Assembly: GCF_024171885.1 (NCBI RefSeq)
Contig: NZ_JAMTCP010000005.1
Span: forward strand, 164,259-228,258
Origin: Streptoalloteichus tenebrarius
GTDB taxonomy: Bacteria > Actinomycetota > Actinomycetes > Mycobacteriales > Pseudonocardiaceae
Length of the DNA: 64,000 nt
Direction of reading: 5' to 3'
A program made the translations under genes and the position numbers. Below the pieces are notes generated by a model. That model was not told the DNA's origin and made no database searches. It saw only the letters and a list, made by a program, of their open reading frames with translations. Below, in pieces: positions 45,231-54,215 of this stretch. How positions within the stretch are numbered: position 1 is the first letter of the stretch; each line of letters begins with the position of its first letter.

Positions 45231-46691
45231 TCAGGCCGGCTGGACCACGGCCTCGCCCCGCGCCGGCCGCACCAGGAACGGGAGGACGGCGCCGACCAGG
45301 GCGACGGCCGCGCCCGCCCAGAAGGCGACCGAGAACCCGGTCTCGGAGGGAGCCGCTCCGCCGGCGAGGGTGAGCGAGCTGAGGATCGCCGCCGCGAGCT
45401 GACTCCCGATCGCGCCGCCGACCGTGCGGGCCACCGTGTTGACGCCGTTCGCGCTGGCGGCGCGCGTCGCGGGGACCGCGCTGTTGACCAGCCTCGGCAT
45501 GGCCGCCATGGCGAACCCGAAGCCGACGCTGGCCACGAGGTAGCCCAGGACGACCTGCGCCTCGCCGCGGTGCCACGCCGCGAGCGCCGCGCAGCCGAGG
45601 GCGGTGGCGGCCAGGCCGAGCACGAGCGGGACGCACGGGCCGAACCGGCGCTCGACCGCGCCGGTCACCGCGCTGGCCGGCAGGATCACCAGGGTGCCGG
45701 GCAGCATCAGCAGGCCGGCTCCGGTCACCGACAGGGCGAAGCCGTAGTCGACGAGCGGAGCGGCGTCGGCGGGCAGGCCGTGCGGGAGCTGCGCGATCCT
45801 GGGCACCAGCACGTAGGTCACGAACTGCGCCGCGCCGAGCACCAGCGCGCCGAGGTGCGCCACCAGCAACGGGCCGTTGGCCAGCGTCCTGACGTCGACC
45901 AGCGGGTGCGAGTGGCGGCGTTCTACCACGACGAACAGGGCCAGCAGCGCCACGCACGCCGCGAACAGCGCCAGCACGCCGGGGTGCGCCCAACCCCACG
46001 CCGGCCCCTGGGTCAGCGCGACGAGCAGGGCGACCAGGCCGCCGCCGAGCAGGGCGGCCCCGCCGAGGTCGAGCGGGCCGTCGGCGTGGGCGGTCCCGTC
46101 CGGCACGAACCACGCGACCAGCGCGAGCGCGGCGAGGATGACCAGGCCGCCGGCGGCGAACAGCCAGCGCCAGGACACGTGGTCGCAGATCAGGCCGCCG
46201 ACGACCAGCGCGAGGCCGGCGCCGCCGCCCACCGTGCCGGAGACGAGCCCCGAGCCGAAGGCGACCCGGTCGGGCGGCAGCGCCTCACGCACGAGGCCGA
46301 GGGACAGCGGCACGACGGCCAGGCTGACGCCCTGGACCGCCCGGCACGCGAGGAGCGCGCCGAGGCCGGGCGCGAGGGCGGCGCCGACCGTCGCGACGAG
46401 GAAGCAGACGAGCACCGCGAGCAGCACGCGCCGCCGGCCGTGGCGGTCGCCGAGGGCGCTGATCAACGGTGTGAGCACCGCGCTGGTCAGCAGGGGCGCG
46501 GTGAGCACGGCCCACGCGGTGAGCCGGGTGTCGGCGGACAGCGCCGCCTGGAGCACGCCGACCGCGGGCACCAGCATGGTCTGCATGAGGCCGTAGGACA
46601 GGACGGTCGTGGTCAGGGCGGTGAGCACTGCCGCCGCGTTGGTGCGGGCCGGGCCGGCGGCGTCGGGCCGGACGGGGGCGGCCAGGGACAC
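45231..46691 (-). CDS. MFS efflux pump, DHA2-like (14 helices)
   Basis: 486 aa, GTG at 46691 after GGAGG. About 14 transmembrane helices; motif A-like ISALGDRHGRRRVLLAV and motif C-like GSGLVSGTVGGGAGLALVVGG. A probable drug/proton antiporter. Divergent from a TetR gene, with a perfect palindrome in between, the standard layout of a repressor-controlled efflux pump. Confidence 0.92.
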   Translation of the reverse strand: MSLAAPVRPDAAGPARTNAAAVLTALTTTVLSYGLMQTMLVPAVGVLQAALSADTRLTAWAVLTAPLLTSAVLTPLISALGDRHGRRRVLLAVLVCFLVATVGAALAPGLGALLACRAVQGVSLAVVPLSLGLVREALPPDRVAFGSGLVSGTVGGGAGLALVVGGLICDHVSWRWLFAAGGLVILAALALVAWFVPDGTAHADGPLDLGGAALLGGGLVALLVALTQGPAWGWAHPGVLALFAACVALLALFVVVERRHSHPLVDVRTLANGPLLVAHLGALVLGAAQFVTYVLVPRIAQLPHGLPADAAPLVDYGFALSVTGAGLLMLPGTLVILPASAVTGAVERRFGPCVPLVLGLAATALGCAALAAWHRGEAQVVLGYLVASVGFGFAMAAMPRLVNSAVPATRAASANGVNTVARTVGGAIGSQLAAAILSSLTLAGGAAPSETGFSVAFWAGAAVALVGAVLPFLVRPARGEAVVQPA

Positions 46692-46756
46692 GGAACCTCC
46701 TCGGGACGGGTGACCGGCGGGGTCGGGTGCGGAGTGGGGGCACCGACCGACCGATA

Positions 46757-46773
46757 TGCGAACGACGTTCGCA
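46757..46773. promoter_or_regulatory. Perfect 17-bp TetR operator candidate
   Basis: TGCGAACG-A-CGTTCGCA: eight-base arms and a one-base centre, 66 bases from the MFS start and 76 bases from the TetR start. An adjacent element AGGCTAGCCT (46781-46790) is also palindromic and slightly resembles an iron-box core. Confidence 0.75.
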
Positions 46774-46848
46774 GTTTGTGAGGCTAGCCTAAGTGCTCCT
46801 CGGGCGGCAGGGTGGTCCGCGCGACACCGGGCGTTACAGTGGCGCCCT

Positions 46849-47439
46849 GTGGGGCAACGCGACGGACGTCAACGACTCAGCCGGCCGGTGATCGTCGCCG
46901 CGGCCAGGCGGGTCGTCGAGGCCGAGGGGCTCGACGCGCTCACGCTGCGCAGGGTCGGCCACGAGCTGGGCACCGGGCAGGCGTCGCTCTACCGGCACAT
47001 CGCCGACCGGCGGGAACTGCTGGAGCTGATCGCCGACGACGTCGCCAGGGACCTGCCCCGGCCGCGCGAGGGCGACGACCCCCGGCGGCGGCTGCTGGAC
47101 CTGTGGCGGGCGGGGCACGACTACCTGGCCCGGCACCGCTGGGCCGCCAGGATCATCGCCGACGGCGACATCGTGTCCCCCCACGCCGAGCGGTTCGCCA
47201 GCGCCGCGCTCGCCGCCCTGGTCGACGCCGGCTGCCCGGAGAGTGAGGCGCTCCGGGGCTACCGCGCCCTGTGGCACCTGTTGCTCGGGCACCTGCTGAA
47301 CGCGCACCCGCTGGGCCATCACGTCGGCGGAGAACCCGCCACCTCGCCCGGCGACAACGTGAGCGCGGATGACCCCGGAGCCGAGTTCGGCTGGGCGTTG
47401 ACCCGCCTTGTCGACGGCATCCTGGGCCGCGACCGGTGA
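46849..47439 (+). CDS. TetR-family repressor
   Basis: 196 aa from the GTG at 46849, chosen because TACAGT 11 bases upstream suits a leaderless transcript; an ATG at 46756 would overlap the operator. N-terminal helix-turn-helix SRPVIVAAARRVVEAEGLDALTLRRVGHELGTGQASLYRHIADRRELLELIADDVA; C-terminal ligand domain of the TetR_C type. Expected to repress the divergent MFS pump and itself. Confidence 0.92.
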   Translation: MGQRDGRQRLSRPVIVAAARRVVEAEGLDALTLRRVGHELGTGQASLYRHIADRRELLELIADDVARDLPRPREGDDPRRRLLDLWRAGHDYLARHRWAARIIADGDIVSPHAERFASAALAALVDAGCPESEALRGYRALWHLLLGHLLNAHPLGHHVGGEPATSPGDNVSADDPGAEFGWALTRLVDGILGRDR

Positions 47440-47498
47440 CTGTCCGCGACCGCTGACTGCCCGGGACCGGTGACCCGGGATGGGTGACGATGTCCGGG

Positions 47499-47555
47499 AC
47501 CGGTGATGTTGGCCCGGACCGGTGATGTTGGTCCGGACCGGTGATGTTGGTCCGG
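47499..47555. repeat. 19-bp intergenic tandem repeat
   Basis: Three near-perfect copies of accggtgatgttggtccgg, preceded from about 47430 by degenerate gaccggtga copies, the first of which contains the TetR stop codon. Lies between the convergent TetR and VWA genes. Confidence 0.85.
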
Positions 47556-47626
47556 CCCGGTGCCCGGTGCCCGGGACTGGTGACGGCACGCGGCGCCGCC
47601 GACCGCGCCCCGCGCGGGCGTCGTGG

Positions 47627-49411
47627 TCAGTCGGCCGAGGACAGTACCTGGCTGATGGCGGCGTCCAGCCCCTTGCCGTCGACCGCGACCGACACCGTGC
47701 CGCCGGTCGCGCGGGCCAGCTCGTCGAGGCGTCCCCGGTCGACGTCCGGGCCGAAGGCGACCACGTTGACCGAGACCGGGCGGTCCTGCCGCCGCGCCTT
47801 GCCGAGCTCGTCCCTGAGCTGGGCGACCGACATGCCGCTGTTGTCGGAGCCGTCGGTGACCACCACGAGCCGGTTGGGCTGGCCCTGGCGGAAGCGCTCG
47901 ACCGCGTCCCGGTAGGCCGCGACGAGGCTGGGGTGCAGGTGGGTGTCGCCGAACGGCCGGAGCTGGTCGACGCCGGCCAGCAGGGCGTCCCGCTGCTGCC
48001 GCGTCGGCCCGGTGGGGACGAGCTGGCGGTAGGGGCGGTCGCCGTCGACCGAACGGGAGAACTCCCACAGCCCGAAGGCTGAGGCGGGGGAGCGGTCCAC
48101 CTGGCCCCGCAACACCGCCCGCAGCCACTCCAGCCGGCTGCGGCCGTCACCCCCGTCCTGCTCCACCGAGCGGGACACGTCGACCAGGAACGTCACGGTC
48201 TGCGCGCCGGCGGTGTTCGCCCACGCCGCCGCGAGCTGCTGGGACACGCCGGGCTCCGGCTGGGCGACCCGCTCGCCCAGCGGCTCCCACCGCAGGCCGG
48301 GGGAGAAGTCGGGGTGGACCCCGGTCGTCGGCACCCGCAGGCCGGCCCGCGCCAGCACCTCCTGGCGCTCGGCGCCGCGCACGAACTCGCCGAATCGCTG
48401 CGCGGCGCGGACCAGCACCGCGTCGGTGCGCTGGCCCTGCCCGGTGAGCGCCACGATCGGGAAGTCGGCCACGGGGGTGGGGCCGCCGGCCGGGACCGCG
48501 ATGAGCGGCTCGTCCATCTTCGGCCCGCCGTCCTGGCCGAGGTTGCGCCGGTACAGGTCGACCTCGGTGACGGGCACCGCGTCGACGTCGGCCCCGGCGA
48601 GGTCCTTCCGCCCGGTCAACGCCACGAGGACGTCCCTGGCCGTGCCGGGGGCCGGGGGTCGGGCGGCGGCGAGCCGGCCGAGCCGCTCGCGGGTGGCCTC
48701 CTGCCCGAGGACCTCGCTGGTCACCGGCCCGGTGCCCGGCTGCCCCGCCCCGGCGAGGGCGGCGTGCAGGGCGAGCGCGGTGGCGGGGTTGTCCGAGGGG
48801 TCGGGCAGGGCCACGGAGAACCGGCCCCACTCGGGGTGCCCGTACCGGTTCCAGCCGTCGGCGGCGGCCATCAGGTCGGGCAGCTCGCCCCAGCGCGGCG
48901 CCCCGGACCGGAGGGCGAGCGCGCCCACGGCCGGCATGGCCAGCACCACGGGGCTGCTGGCCAGGGACTCGGGTTGCGAGCCGAGCAGCGCGGGGTCGCG
49001 CGCGGCGAGCCGGTGCACCCAGAGGCTGGAGTCGGGGACCCACGCGGCGGGACGCGGGCCGAGCCGCGACTCGTCCCACCCGCCGGTCAGGCCGGTGAGC
49101 ACCGCGCGCGGGTCGATCTCGGAGACCCGGACGGCGACGCACCGGTCCTGGACCACCGGCCGCTCGGCCGACCAGGTGGCGGCGACGGCGCGCAGGGGCT
49201 CGGCGGCGCTCGGGGCGACGGCGACGGTGAGGGTGATCTCGCCCTCGACGCAGTTCCTGGCCTCGGCGGCGGCGCGGCGGTCCAGCAGCCCGCCCAGCCA
49301 GGTCCAGCCGACGTAGCCCAGGACGACGAGGACGACGGCGGCGAGCGCCGCCAACGGCCACCACGCGATCCCCCGTCGTGCGTCATCGCCGCGCGAGCGG
49401 TGCCGCCCCAT
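47627..49411 (-). CDS. Membrane-anchored substrate-binding/VWA domain protein
   Basis: 594 aa, ATG at 49411 after GGGGGG. N-terminal transmembrane helix (WWPLAALAAVVLVVLGYVGWTWLGGLL). Residues ~55-375 are a periplasmic-binding-like domain (ITLTVAVAPSAAEPLRAVAATWSAERP, VDAVPVTEVDLYRRN). Residues ~400-594 are a von Willebrand A domain with MIDAS motif DVSRS in TVTFLVDVSRSVEQDGG and VVVTDGSDNSG. Widespread in actinomycetes, extracellular, function unknown. Confidence 0.88.
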   Translation of the reverse strand: MGRHRSRGDDARRGIAWWPLAALAAVVLVVLGYVGWTWLGGLLDRRAAAEARNCVEGEITLTVAVAPSAAEPLRAVAATWSAERPVVQDRCVAVRVSEIDPRAVLTGLTGGWDESRLGPRPAAWVPDSSLWVHRLAARDPALLGSQPESLASSPVVLAMPAVGALALRSGAPRWGELPDLMAAADGWNRYGHPEWGRFSVALPDPSDNPATALALHAALAGAGQPGTGPVTSEVLGQEATRERLGRLAAARPPAPGTARDVLVALTGRKDLAGADVDAVPVTEVDLYRRNLGQDGGPKMDEPLIAVPAGGPTPVADFPIVALTGQGQRTDAVLVRAAQRFGEFVRGAERQEVLARAGLRVPTTGVHPDFSPGLRWEPLGERVAQPEPGVSQQLAAAWANTAGAQTVTFLVDVSRSVEQDGGDGRSRLEWLRAVLRGQVDRSPASAFGLWEFSRSVDGDRPYRQLVPTGPTRQQRDALLAGVDQLRPFGDTHLHPSLVAAYRDAVERFRQGQPNRLVVVTDGSDNSGMSVAQLRDELGKARRQDRPVSVNVVAFGPDVDRGRLDELARATGGTVSVAVDGKGLDAAISQVLSSAD

Positions 49412-49525
49412 CGACGCCCCCCTTACAGCGTCAGGTGACTTCTCCCCGTGACCAGTGCTCGGCGGCGGAGCCGACCCCCTTCGGCCCCGTCGCCGCATTT
49501 CACGCTAACAGGTGAAAACATTCGG

Positions 49526-50479
49526 TCAAGGAAGGTTGCGCAGAGTAGCGGTCCGGGTGCGGCCGTCCTCGCTCACCGTGTCCGGCGGCTCACCCCACTC
49601 CAGCAACCGGCGGCAGAGCTGGGCCAGACGGTCGCGCAGCGGCGCCGCCCTCCTGGCGAAGGCCGCCTGGCGGCGCGCGTAGTCCGCCCTGCCCTCGGCC
49701 GTCTCGATCCGCACCGGCTCGTACCCCAGGGCCGCCAGGTCGTACGGGCTGGCCCGCATGTCCAGCTCCCTGATCTCCACGGCCAGCTCGAAGCAGTCGG
49801 CCACCAGCTCGGACGGCGTGAAGGGGTCCAGCTTGTACGCCCACTTGTAGAGGTCCATGTTGGCGTGCAGGCATCCCGGCTGTTCGAGCCGGAGCTGGTC
49901 CTCGCGCGTGGGCTGGAGCGTGTTGCGCGGCCGGGCGGGCTCGGTGAAGAACCGGAACGCGTCGAAGTGGCCGCACCGGATCGACTGCGACTCGACCACC
50001 GCGTCCGTGCCGGAGGACCCGAGCCGCAGCGGCCACGCGGCGTGCCGCACCTCGTCCTGGTCCAGCCGGTAGACCATCGCCCACTCGTGCAGGCCGAAGC
50101 AGCTCAGCCGGGGCGGCCGGGACGCGGTGGCGGTGAGCAGGGCGTGCGCGAACTCCGCCGTGCGACGCCGGCTGTCGGTGAAGGCGGCCGGGTCGAGCGC
50201 CACGCCGCCGGGGACGTCCGGGTGCTCGGCGTAGCCCGACCAGGACAGGTACTCGCGGGCCGACTCCCCGGTCAGCACCACGTCGGGTCCGGGGTGCCAC
50301 CGCTCCAGCCGCGCCGGCCGGTGCGAGTAGTAGGTGAACAGGAAGTCCAGGACCGGGTGCTTCTCCAGGTTGGCGCGGCGCCGCACGTGGGGCTCGGTCC
50401 AGCGACGCACCCGGCGCCGGTGTTCCTCCCGACGGGTGTGCCAGGTCGCCTCGTCGAGCACGATCGGACCGGACACCAC
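49526..50479 (-). CDS. Putative 3-methyladenine DNA glycosylase family protein
   Basis: 317 aa from GTG at 50479 (50476 possible); TACCGT six bases upstream suggests a leaderless message. Sequence hallmarks of this actinobacterial family: HRRRVRRWTEPHVRRRANLEKHPVLDFLFTYYSHRPARLERWHPGP, SCFGLHEWAMVYRLDQDEVRHAAWPLRLG, CLHANMDLYKWAYKLDPF. The glycosylase name is the customary annotation; I see no helix-hairpin-helix to confirm it. Confidence 0.75.
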   Translation of the reverse strand: MVSGPIVLDEATWHTRREEHRRRVRRWTEPHVRRRANLEKHPVLDFLFTYYSHRPARLERWHPGPDVVLTGESAREYLSWSGYAEHPDVPGGVALDPAAFTDSRRRTAEFAHALLTATASRPPRLSCFGLHEWAMVYRLDQDEVRHAAWPLRLGSSGTDAVVESQSIRCGHFDAFRFFTEPARPRNTLQPTREDQLRLEQPGCLHANMDLYKWAYKLDPFTPSELVADCFELAVEIRELDMRASPYDLAALGYEPVRIETAEGRADYARRQAAFARRAAPLRDRLAQLCRRLLEWGEPPDTVSEDGRTRTATLRNLP

Positions 50480-50524
50480 GCCCCAACGGTACGACGTCGC
50501 CCCGACCGGGTGGTGGGGGGTGTC

Positions 50525-50745
50525 GCCCGAACCGCGTCCTCGTCGTCGGCCAGCGCCACGCGGATCATGCGCTTGACGACGTTCTCCGAGGACGGCTCCA
50601 TCGCCCGCGCGCTCGGCGACGGGGCCAGCGGGTTCCTGCTCAAGACCGGCGCGGGGCGCGGGCGCCAGGGACCGGACCGCCGCCCTCACCGACCGGGAGC
50701 GGGAGGTGCTGGGCCACACGGGCCTCGGGTACCGCTCAGGGCTGG
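50525..50745. pseudogene. Response-regulator remnant broken by an inversion
   Basis: Minus strand 50569-50525 reads MIRVALADDEDAVRA, the start of a NarL-type receiver. Plus strand 50572-50650 reads LTTFSEDGSIARALGDGASGFLLK, the receiver C-terminus, and plus strand about 50688-50735, in another frame, reads LTDREREVLGHTGLGYRSG, the LuxR helix-turn-helix. The pieces of one gene are thus deleted and inverted relative to each other. Confidence 0.7.
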
Positions 50746-50859
50746 GGCGGGCTGGGCTCCCCGTGCCGGCCTTCGCGGTGAGGCGGAACGCGGCGCGCCC
50801 CGCGACGCCGGCCACCAGGGCGGGCGTCACGGGGCGCGGACGGTGAGACGGGTGAAGGG

Positions 50860-51918
50860 TCAGCGGTCGGGGAGCAGGCCGTTGACGTGGGTGCCGTCCC
50901 TGACGGTCCCGACGAACTCCTCCACCAGGTCCTCCAGTGCGACGACGCCGAGCAGCGACCCGTCCTGGCCCACGGCGCGCGCCAGGTGGCTGTGCGCGCG
51001 ACGCAGCGCCGCGAGCGCCTCGTCCAGTCGGGCGTCGGCCGGCAGGTCCGGCAGGCCCCTGACCCTGGAGCGCGGCACCGGCGTCGCTGGGTCCGCGCCC
51101 GCCAGCTCCAGCACGTCCTTGACGTGCAGGTAGCCGACCAGGCGGCCGTCGTCGCGCCGCAGCGGGTAGCGCGAGAACCCGGTGTCGGTCACGGCCTCGG
51201 CCAGGTCGCCCACGGTCGGCCGCTCGGGCACGGTCCTGACCTGGTCGATCGGCACCAGCACGTCGGCCACCGTGCGGTCGGCCGACGAGAGCGCCTGCGC
51301 CAACCGCCGGTGCTCCGGCTCGTCGAGCAGGCCCTCCCTGCGCGACTCGCCGAGCATCTCGGCCAGCTCGTCGCGGGTGTAGGCGGTGTCCAGCTCGTCC
51401 TTGGGACGCACGCCCAGCAGCCGCAGCACGCCGTTGGCGCACACGTTGAGCAGCGAGATCACCGGTCGGACCAGCCGGACGAAGCCGACCAGGACCGGCA
51501 CCAGCAGCAACGCGGTGCGCTCCGGCCCGGCGATCGCGATGTTCTTGGGCACCATCTCGCCGAGCACGACGTGCAGCACCGAGAAGACGGCCAACGCGAC
51601 CACGAAGGCCAGCGGGTGCACCACCGCGCTCGGCACCCCGAGCGGCTGGAGCAGGTGTTCGAGCTGGCTGGCGATCACCGGCTCGCCCAGCGCGCCCAGC
51701 CCCAGCGAGCAGACCGTGATGCCGAGCTGCGCGCCGGCCAGCATCAGCGAGATGCGCTCGCTGGCGCGCATGACCGTCCTCGCCCGGGGGTGCCCCGACT
51801 CCAGCAGGGCCTCCAGGCGGTCGCGACGGGCGCTGATCAGGGCGAACTCCGCGCCCACGAAGAACGCGTTCGCGCCGAGCAGCAGGATCGCGAGGAAGAG
51901 GGAGACGAGGTCGTTCAC
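50860..51918 (-). CDS. CNNM/CorC-type transporter-like protein (DUF21 + CBS)
   Basis: 352 aa. DUF21 membrane domain (1-190: LFLAILLLGANAFFVGAEFALISARRDRLEALLESGHPRA, LGEMVPKNIAIA), then a CBS pair (VADVLVPIDQVRTVPE, FSRYPLRRDDGRLVGYLHVKDVLELAG). It lacks the C-terminal CorC/HlyC domain. Implicated in magnesium/cobalt export in relatives. Start overlaps the upstream paralogue's stop by four bases. Confidence 0.92.
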   Translation of the reverse strand: MNDLVSLFLAILLLGANAFFVGAEFALISARRDRLEALLESGHPRARTVMRASERISLMLAGAQLGITVCSLGLGALGEPVIASQLEHLLQPLGVPSAVVHPLAFVVALAVFSVLHVVLGEMVPKNIAIAGPERTALLLVPVLVGFVRLVRPVISLLNVCANGVLRLLGVRPKDELDTAYTRDELAEMLGESRREGLLDEPEHRRLAQALSSADRTVADVLVPIDQVRTVPERPTVGDLAEAVTDTGFSRYPLRRDDGRLVGYLHVKDVLELAGADPATPVPRSRVRGLPDLPADARLDEALAALRRAHSHLARAVGQDGSLLGVVALEDLVEEFVGTVRDGTHVNGLLPDR

Positions 51919-53306
51919 CGCGCGGCCCCCTGGGCGTGGCCCTGCCGCGCCCGCTCACCGCGCGGCGCGGGATCCCCCTGCCGCTCCGGAGCCCGCTCGG
52001 GAGCCAGGGAGACGCGCAGCTCGGCCACCCGGTGCCGGTCCATCCGCATCACGGTGAGCCGCCAGCCCTCGTGGAGCACCTCGTCGCCGACCGAGGGGAT
52101 GCGCCCCAACCGGGCCAGGACGAACCCGGCGAGCGTCTCGTAGTCGCCGTCCGGGATGCGGAAGCCGGTGGCCTCGGCCACCTCGTCGCCCCGCAGCAGC
52201 CCCGAGACCATCCAGCTCGTCCTGCCCAGCGGGCGCACCGGGGCGACCTCCAGCCGGTCGTGCTCGTCCCGCACGTCGCCAACGATCTCCTCGACCAGGT
52301 CCTCCAGCGTGACCAGGCCCGCCGTGCCGCCGTACTCGTCGACGACCACGGCCATCTGGAGCCCGGAGCCGCGCAGCCGGTCGAGCAGGGCGTCGCCGTC
52401 CAACGTCTCGGGCACGGTGGGCACCGGTCGGGTGAGCGCCGACACCGGGGTGGTGGCGCGCTGCGCGGCCGGCACCGCGAACGCCTGCTTGACGTGGACC
52501 GCGCCCTTGATGTCGTCCAGGTCCCCGGCGTGCACGGGGAAGCGGGAGAAGCCGGTCCTGCGCGCGGCGGCGATGAGGTCGAGCACGGTCGCGTCGACCC
52601 GCAGCGCCTCGACCCGGACGCGGGGCGTCATCAGCTCGTCGGCGGTGCGGTCGCCGAAGCGCAGCGACCGGTCCAGCAGGGCCGCGGTCCCCTGGTCGAG
52701 GGTGCCCTGCGCGGCGCTGCTGCGGACCAGCGAGCCCAGCTCCTGCGGCGACCGCGCGGAACGCAGCTCCTCGGCCGGCTCGACGCCCAGTCGGCGCACG
52801 ACCCAGTTGGCCGAGCCGTTGAGCCAGTGGATGAACCAGCGGAACAGGCCGGAGAACCCGGCCTGCGCGCCGGCGACGGCCCTGGCCGTGGCGAGCGGCC
52901 TGGCGATCGCCAGGTTCTTGGGCACCAGCTCGCCGAAGATCATCGACAGCGCGGTGGCCAGCAGCAGCGCCACGACCAGGGCGATCGGCTCCGCCGCCGC
53001 GGCGGGCACGCGCAGCGCGGTCAGCCCCGGCTCCAGGAGCGCGGCGATGGCCGGCTTGGCCACGATGCCGGTGACCAGCGTGGTGGCGCTGATGCCGAGC
53101 TGGGCGCCGGAGAGCTGGAAGGACAGGGTCCGGTGGGCGCGTTGGACGGTCAGCGCCCTGGAGTCGCCGACCTGCTGGGCGTGGGTGTCGACCTGACTGC
53201 GCTCCAGCGCGGTGAGGGAGAACTCGGCCGCGACGAAGATCGCGGTGCCCAGCGTGAGCACGGCGACGACGAGCAGGCCGAGGAGGGTGGTCACGAGTCC
53301 GGTCAC
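51915..53306 (-). CDS. CNNM/CorC-type protein (DUF21 + CBS + CorC)
   Basis: 463 aa, GTG at 53306. DUF21 (VAVLTLGTAIFVAAEFSLTALERSQVDTHA, FGELVPKNLAIARPLA), CBS pair (ADELMTPRVRVEALRVD, VVVDEYGGTAGLVTLEDLVEEIVGDVRDEHD) and CorC_HlyC C-terminal domain (SWMVSGLLRGDEVAEATGFRIPDGDYETLAGFVLARLGRIPSVGD). Such tandem pairs are common in actinomycetes. Preceded by a long structured leader. Confidence 0.93.
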   Translation of the reverse strand: MTGLVTTLLGLLVVAVLTLGTAIFVAAEFSLTALERSQVDTHAQQVGDSRALTVQRAHRTLSFQLSGAQLGISATTLVTGIVAKPAIAALLEPGLTALRVPAAAAEPIALVVALLLATALSMIFGELVPKNLAIARPLATARAVAGAQAGFSGLFRWFIHWLNGSANWVVRRLGVEPAEELRSARSPQELGSLVRSSAAQGTLDQGTAALLDRSLRFGDRTADELMTPRVRVEALRVDATVLDLIAAARRTGFSRFPVHAGDLDDIKGAVHVKQAFAVPAAQRATTPVSALTRPVPTVPETLDGDALLDRLRGSGLQMAVVVDEYGGTAGLVTLEDLVEEIVGDVRDEHDRLEVAPVRPLGRTSWMVSGLLRGDEVAEATGFRIPDGDYETLAGFVLARLGRIPSVGDEVLHEGWRLTVMRMDRHRVAELRVSLAPERAPERQGDPAPRGERARQGHAQGAAR

Positions 53307-53460
53307 CGAGCACCCCTGAGGTCGGCGTCCGGACGGGGATGGCAGCCGGGTGAACCCGGCCCACTACTGCAGCCAGGTGACTGCGCGTCGCGCACGGAAA
53401 GCGTCACTCCTCGACGTGAGCGGGCGATATCTGGACGCCAGTGTAAACGTGGAGTAAGGG
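53307..53460 (-). promoter_or_regulatory. Structured leader of the CNNM/CorC pair
   Basis: TACACT (minus strand, about 53440-53445) is a good -10 element, implying a ~130-nt untranslated leader. It contains the hairpin GCCGGGT-TC-ACCCGGC (53345-53360) and further pairing segments. The length before a divalent-cation transporter gene raises the question of a metal-sensing RNA, but it does not match the M-box or yybP-ykoY consensus that I remember. Confidence 0.4.
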
Positions 53461-53508
53461 AACGGGGATTCCGTCGCGCGAACGGAATAAGCCACACGGG
53501 TAAGGAAT

Positions 53509-53541
53509 GGCCGCCGGACGGAGGAACTCCGTCCGGCGGCC
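53509..53541 (-). terminator. Terminator of the DoxX gene
   Basis: 15-bp perfect stem GGCCGCCGGACGGAG with its complement, 3-nt loop. It lies 147 bases past the DoxX stop. Confidence 0.75.
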
Positions 53542-53687
53542 TCGCGCTGTGTGGTCGCGCGCTCCCTGCCCGTGCCGGGCTTCACCCGTCGGCGCCCGGT
53601 CTGTGTCTGTCGGTGTCTGTCAGTGCCTGCCTGTGCCTGTCGGTGCCGTCAGGTCCAGGTCTGGCCGGTCGCGGGGTGTCGGGCCGC

Positions 53688-54215
53688 TCAGGCGGCCTGC
53701 GGCGCGGCGGCGCTGGCGGCCCTGCGGACCGCGGCCGCCCTCCCGCCGACGGCCAGGCCGCTGACCAGGCCGAGCGCCACCGCGGCAACGGCCAGGGTCG
53801 TGGCCGGCCGGTCGATGCCGAACAGGGCGTCCAGCGACGCGGCGCCGGGGCCGGTCAGCGCCAGGCCCGCGCCGGCGACCGCCAGCACCAGCGGGTACTC
53901 GTAACCACCCTTGGTGACCCACAGGCCGTTGGCGGCGTGCGTGGTGGCGGCGACCACCATGGTGCCGATCACGGCCGCGCCCGCCAGCGGGGTGAGCAGG
54001 CCCACGGCCAGTCCGACGCCGCCGGCCAGCTCGCCGAGGCCGGCCATCAGCGCCATGACCCGGCCGGGGCGGAAGCCCTGGGACTCCAGCCACCCCGCGG
54101 TGCCGGCGAGGCCGTGCCCGCCGAACGCGCCGAACAGCTTCTGCGCGCCGTGGCCGACCATCAGCAGGCCGACGACGACGCGGAGCACCAACAACCCGAG
54201 GTCGAGCGTGGTCAT
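53688..54215 (-). CDS. DoxX-family membrane protein
   Basis: 175 aa with four to five transmembrane helices: LLVLRVVVGLLMVGHGAQKLFGAFGGHGLAGTAGWLESQGFRPG, ELAGGVGLAVGLLTPLAGAAVIGTMVVA, THAANGLWVTKGGYEYPLVLAVAG. DoxX/YphA proteins are linked to redox or thiol stress in mycobacteria. Downstream sequence holds a short tgtctgtcggtg-type direct repeat at 53600-53650. Confidence 0.92.
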   Translation of the reverse strand: MTTLDLGLLVLRVVVGLLMVGHGAQKLFGAFGGHGLAGTAGWLESQGFRPGRVMALMAGLGELAGGVGLAVGLLTPLAGAAVIGTMVVAATTHAANGLWVTKGGYEYPLVLAVAGAGLALTGPGAASLDALFGIDRPATTLAVAAVALGLVSGLAVGGRAAAVRRAASAAAPQAA

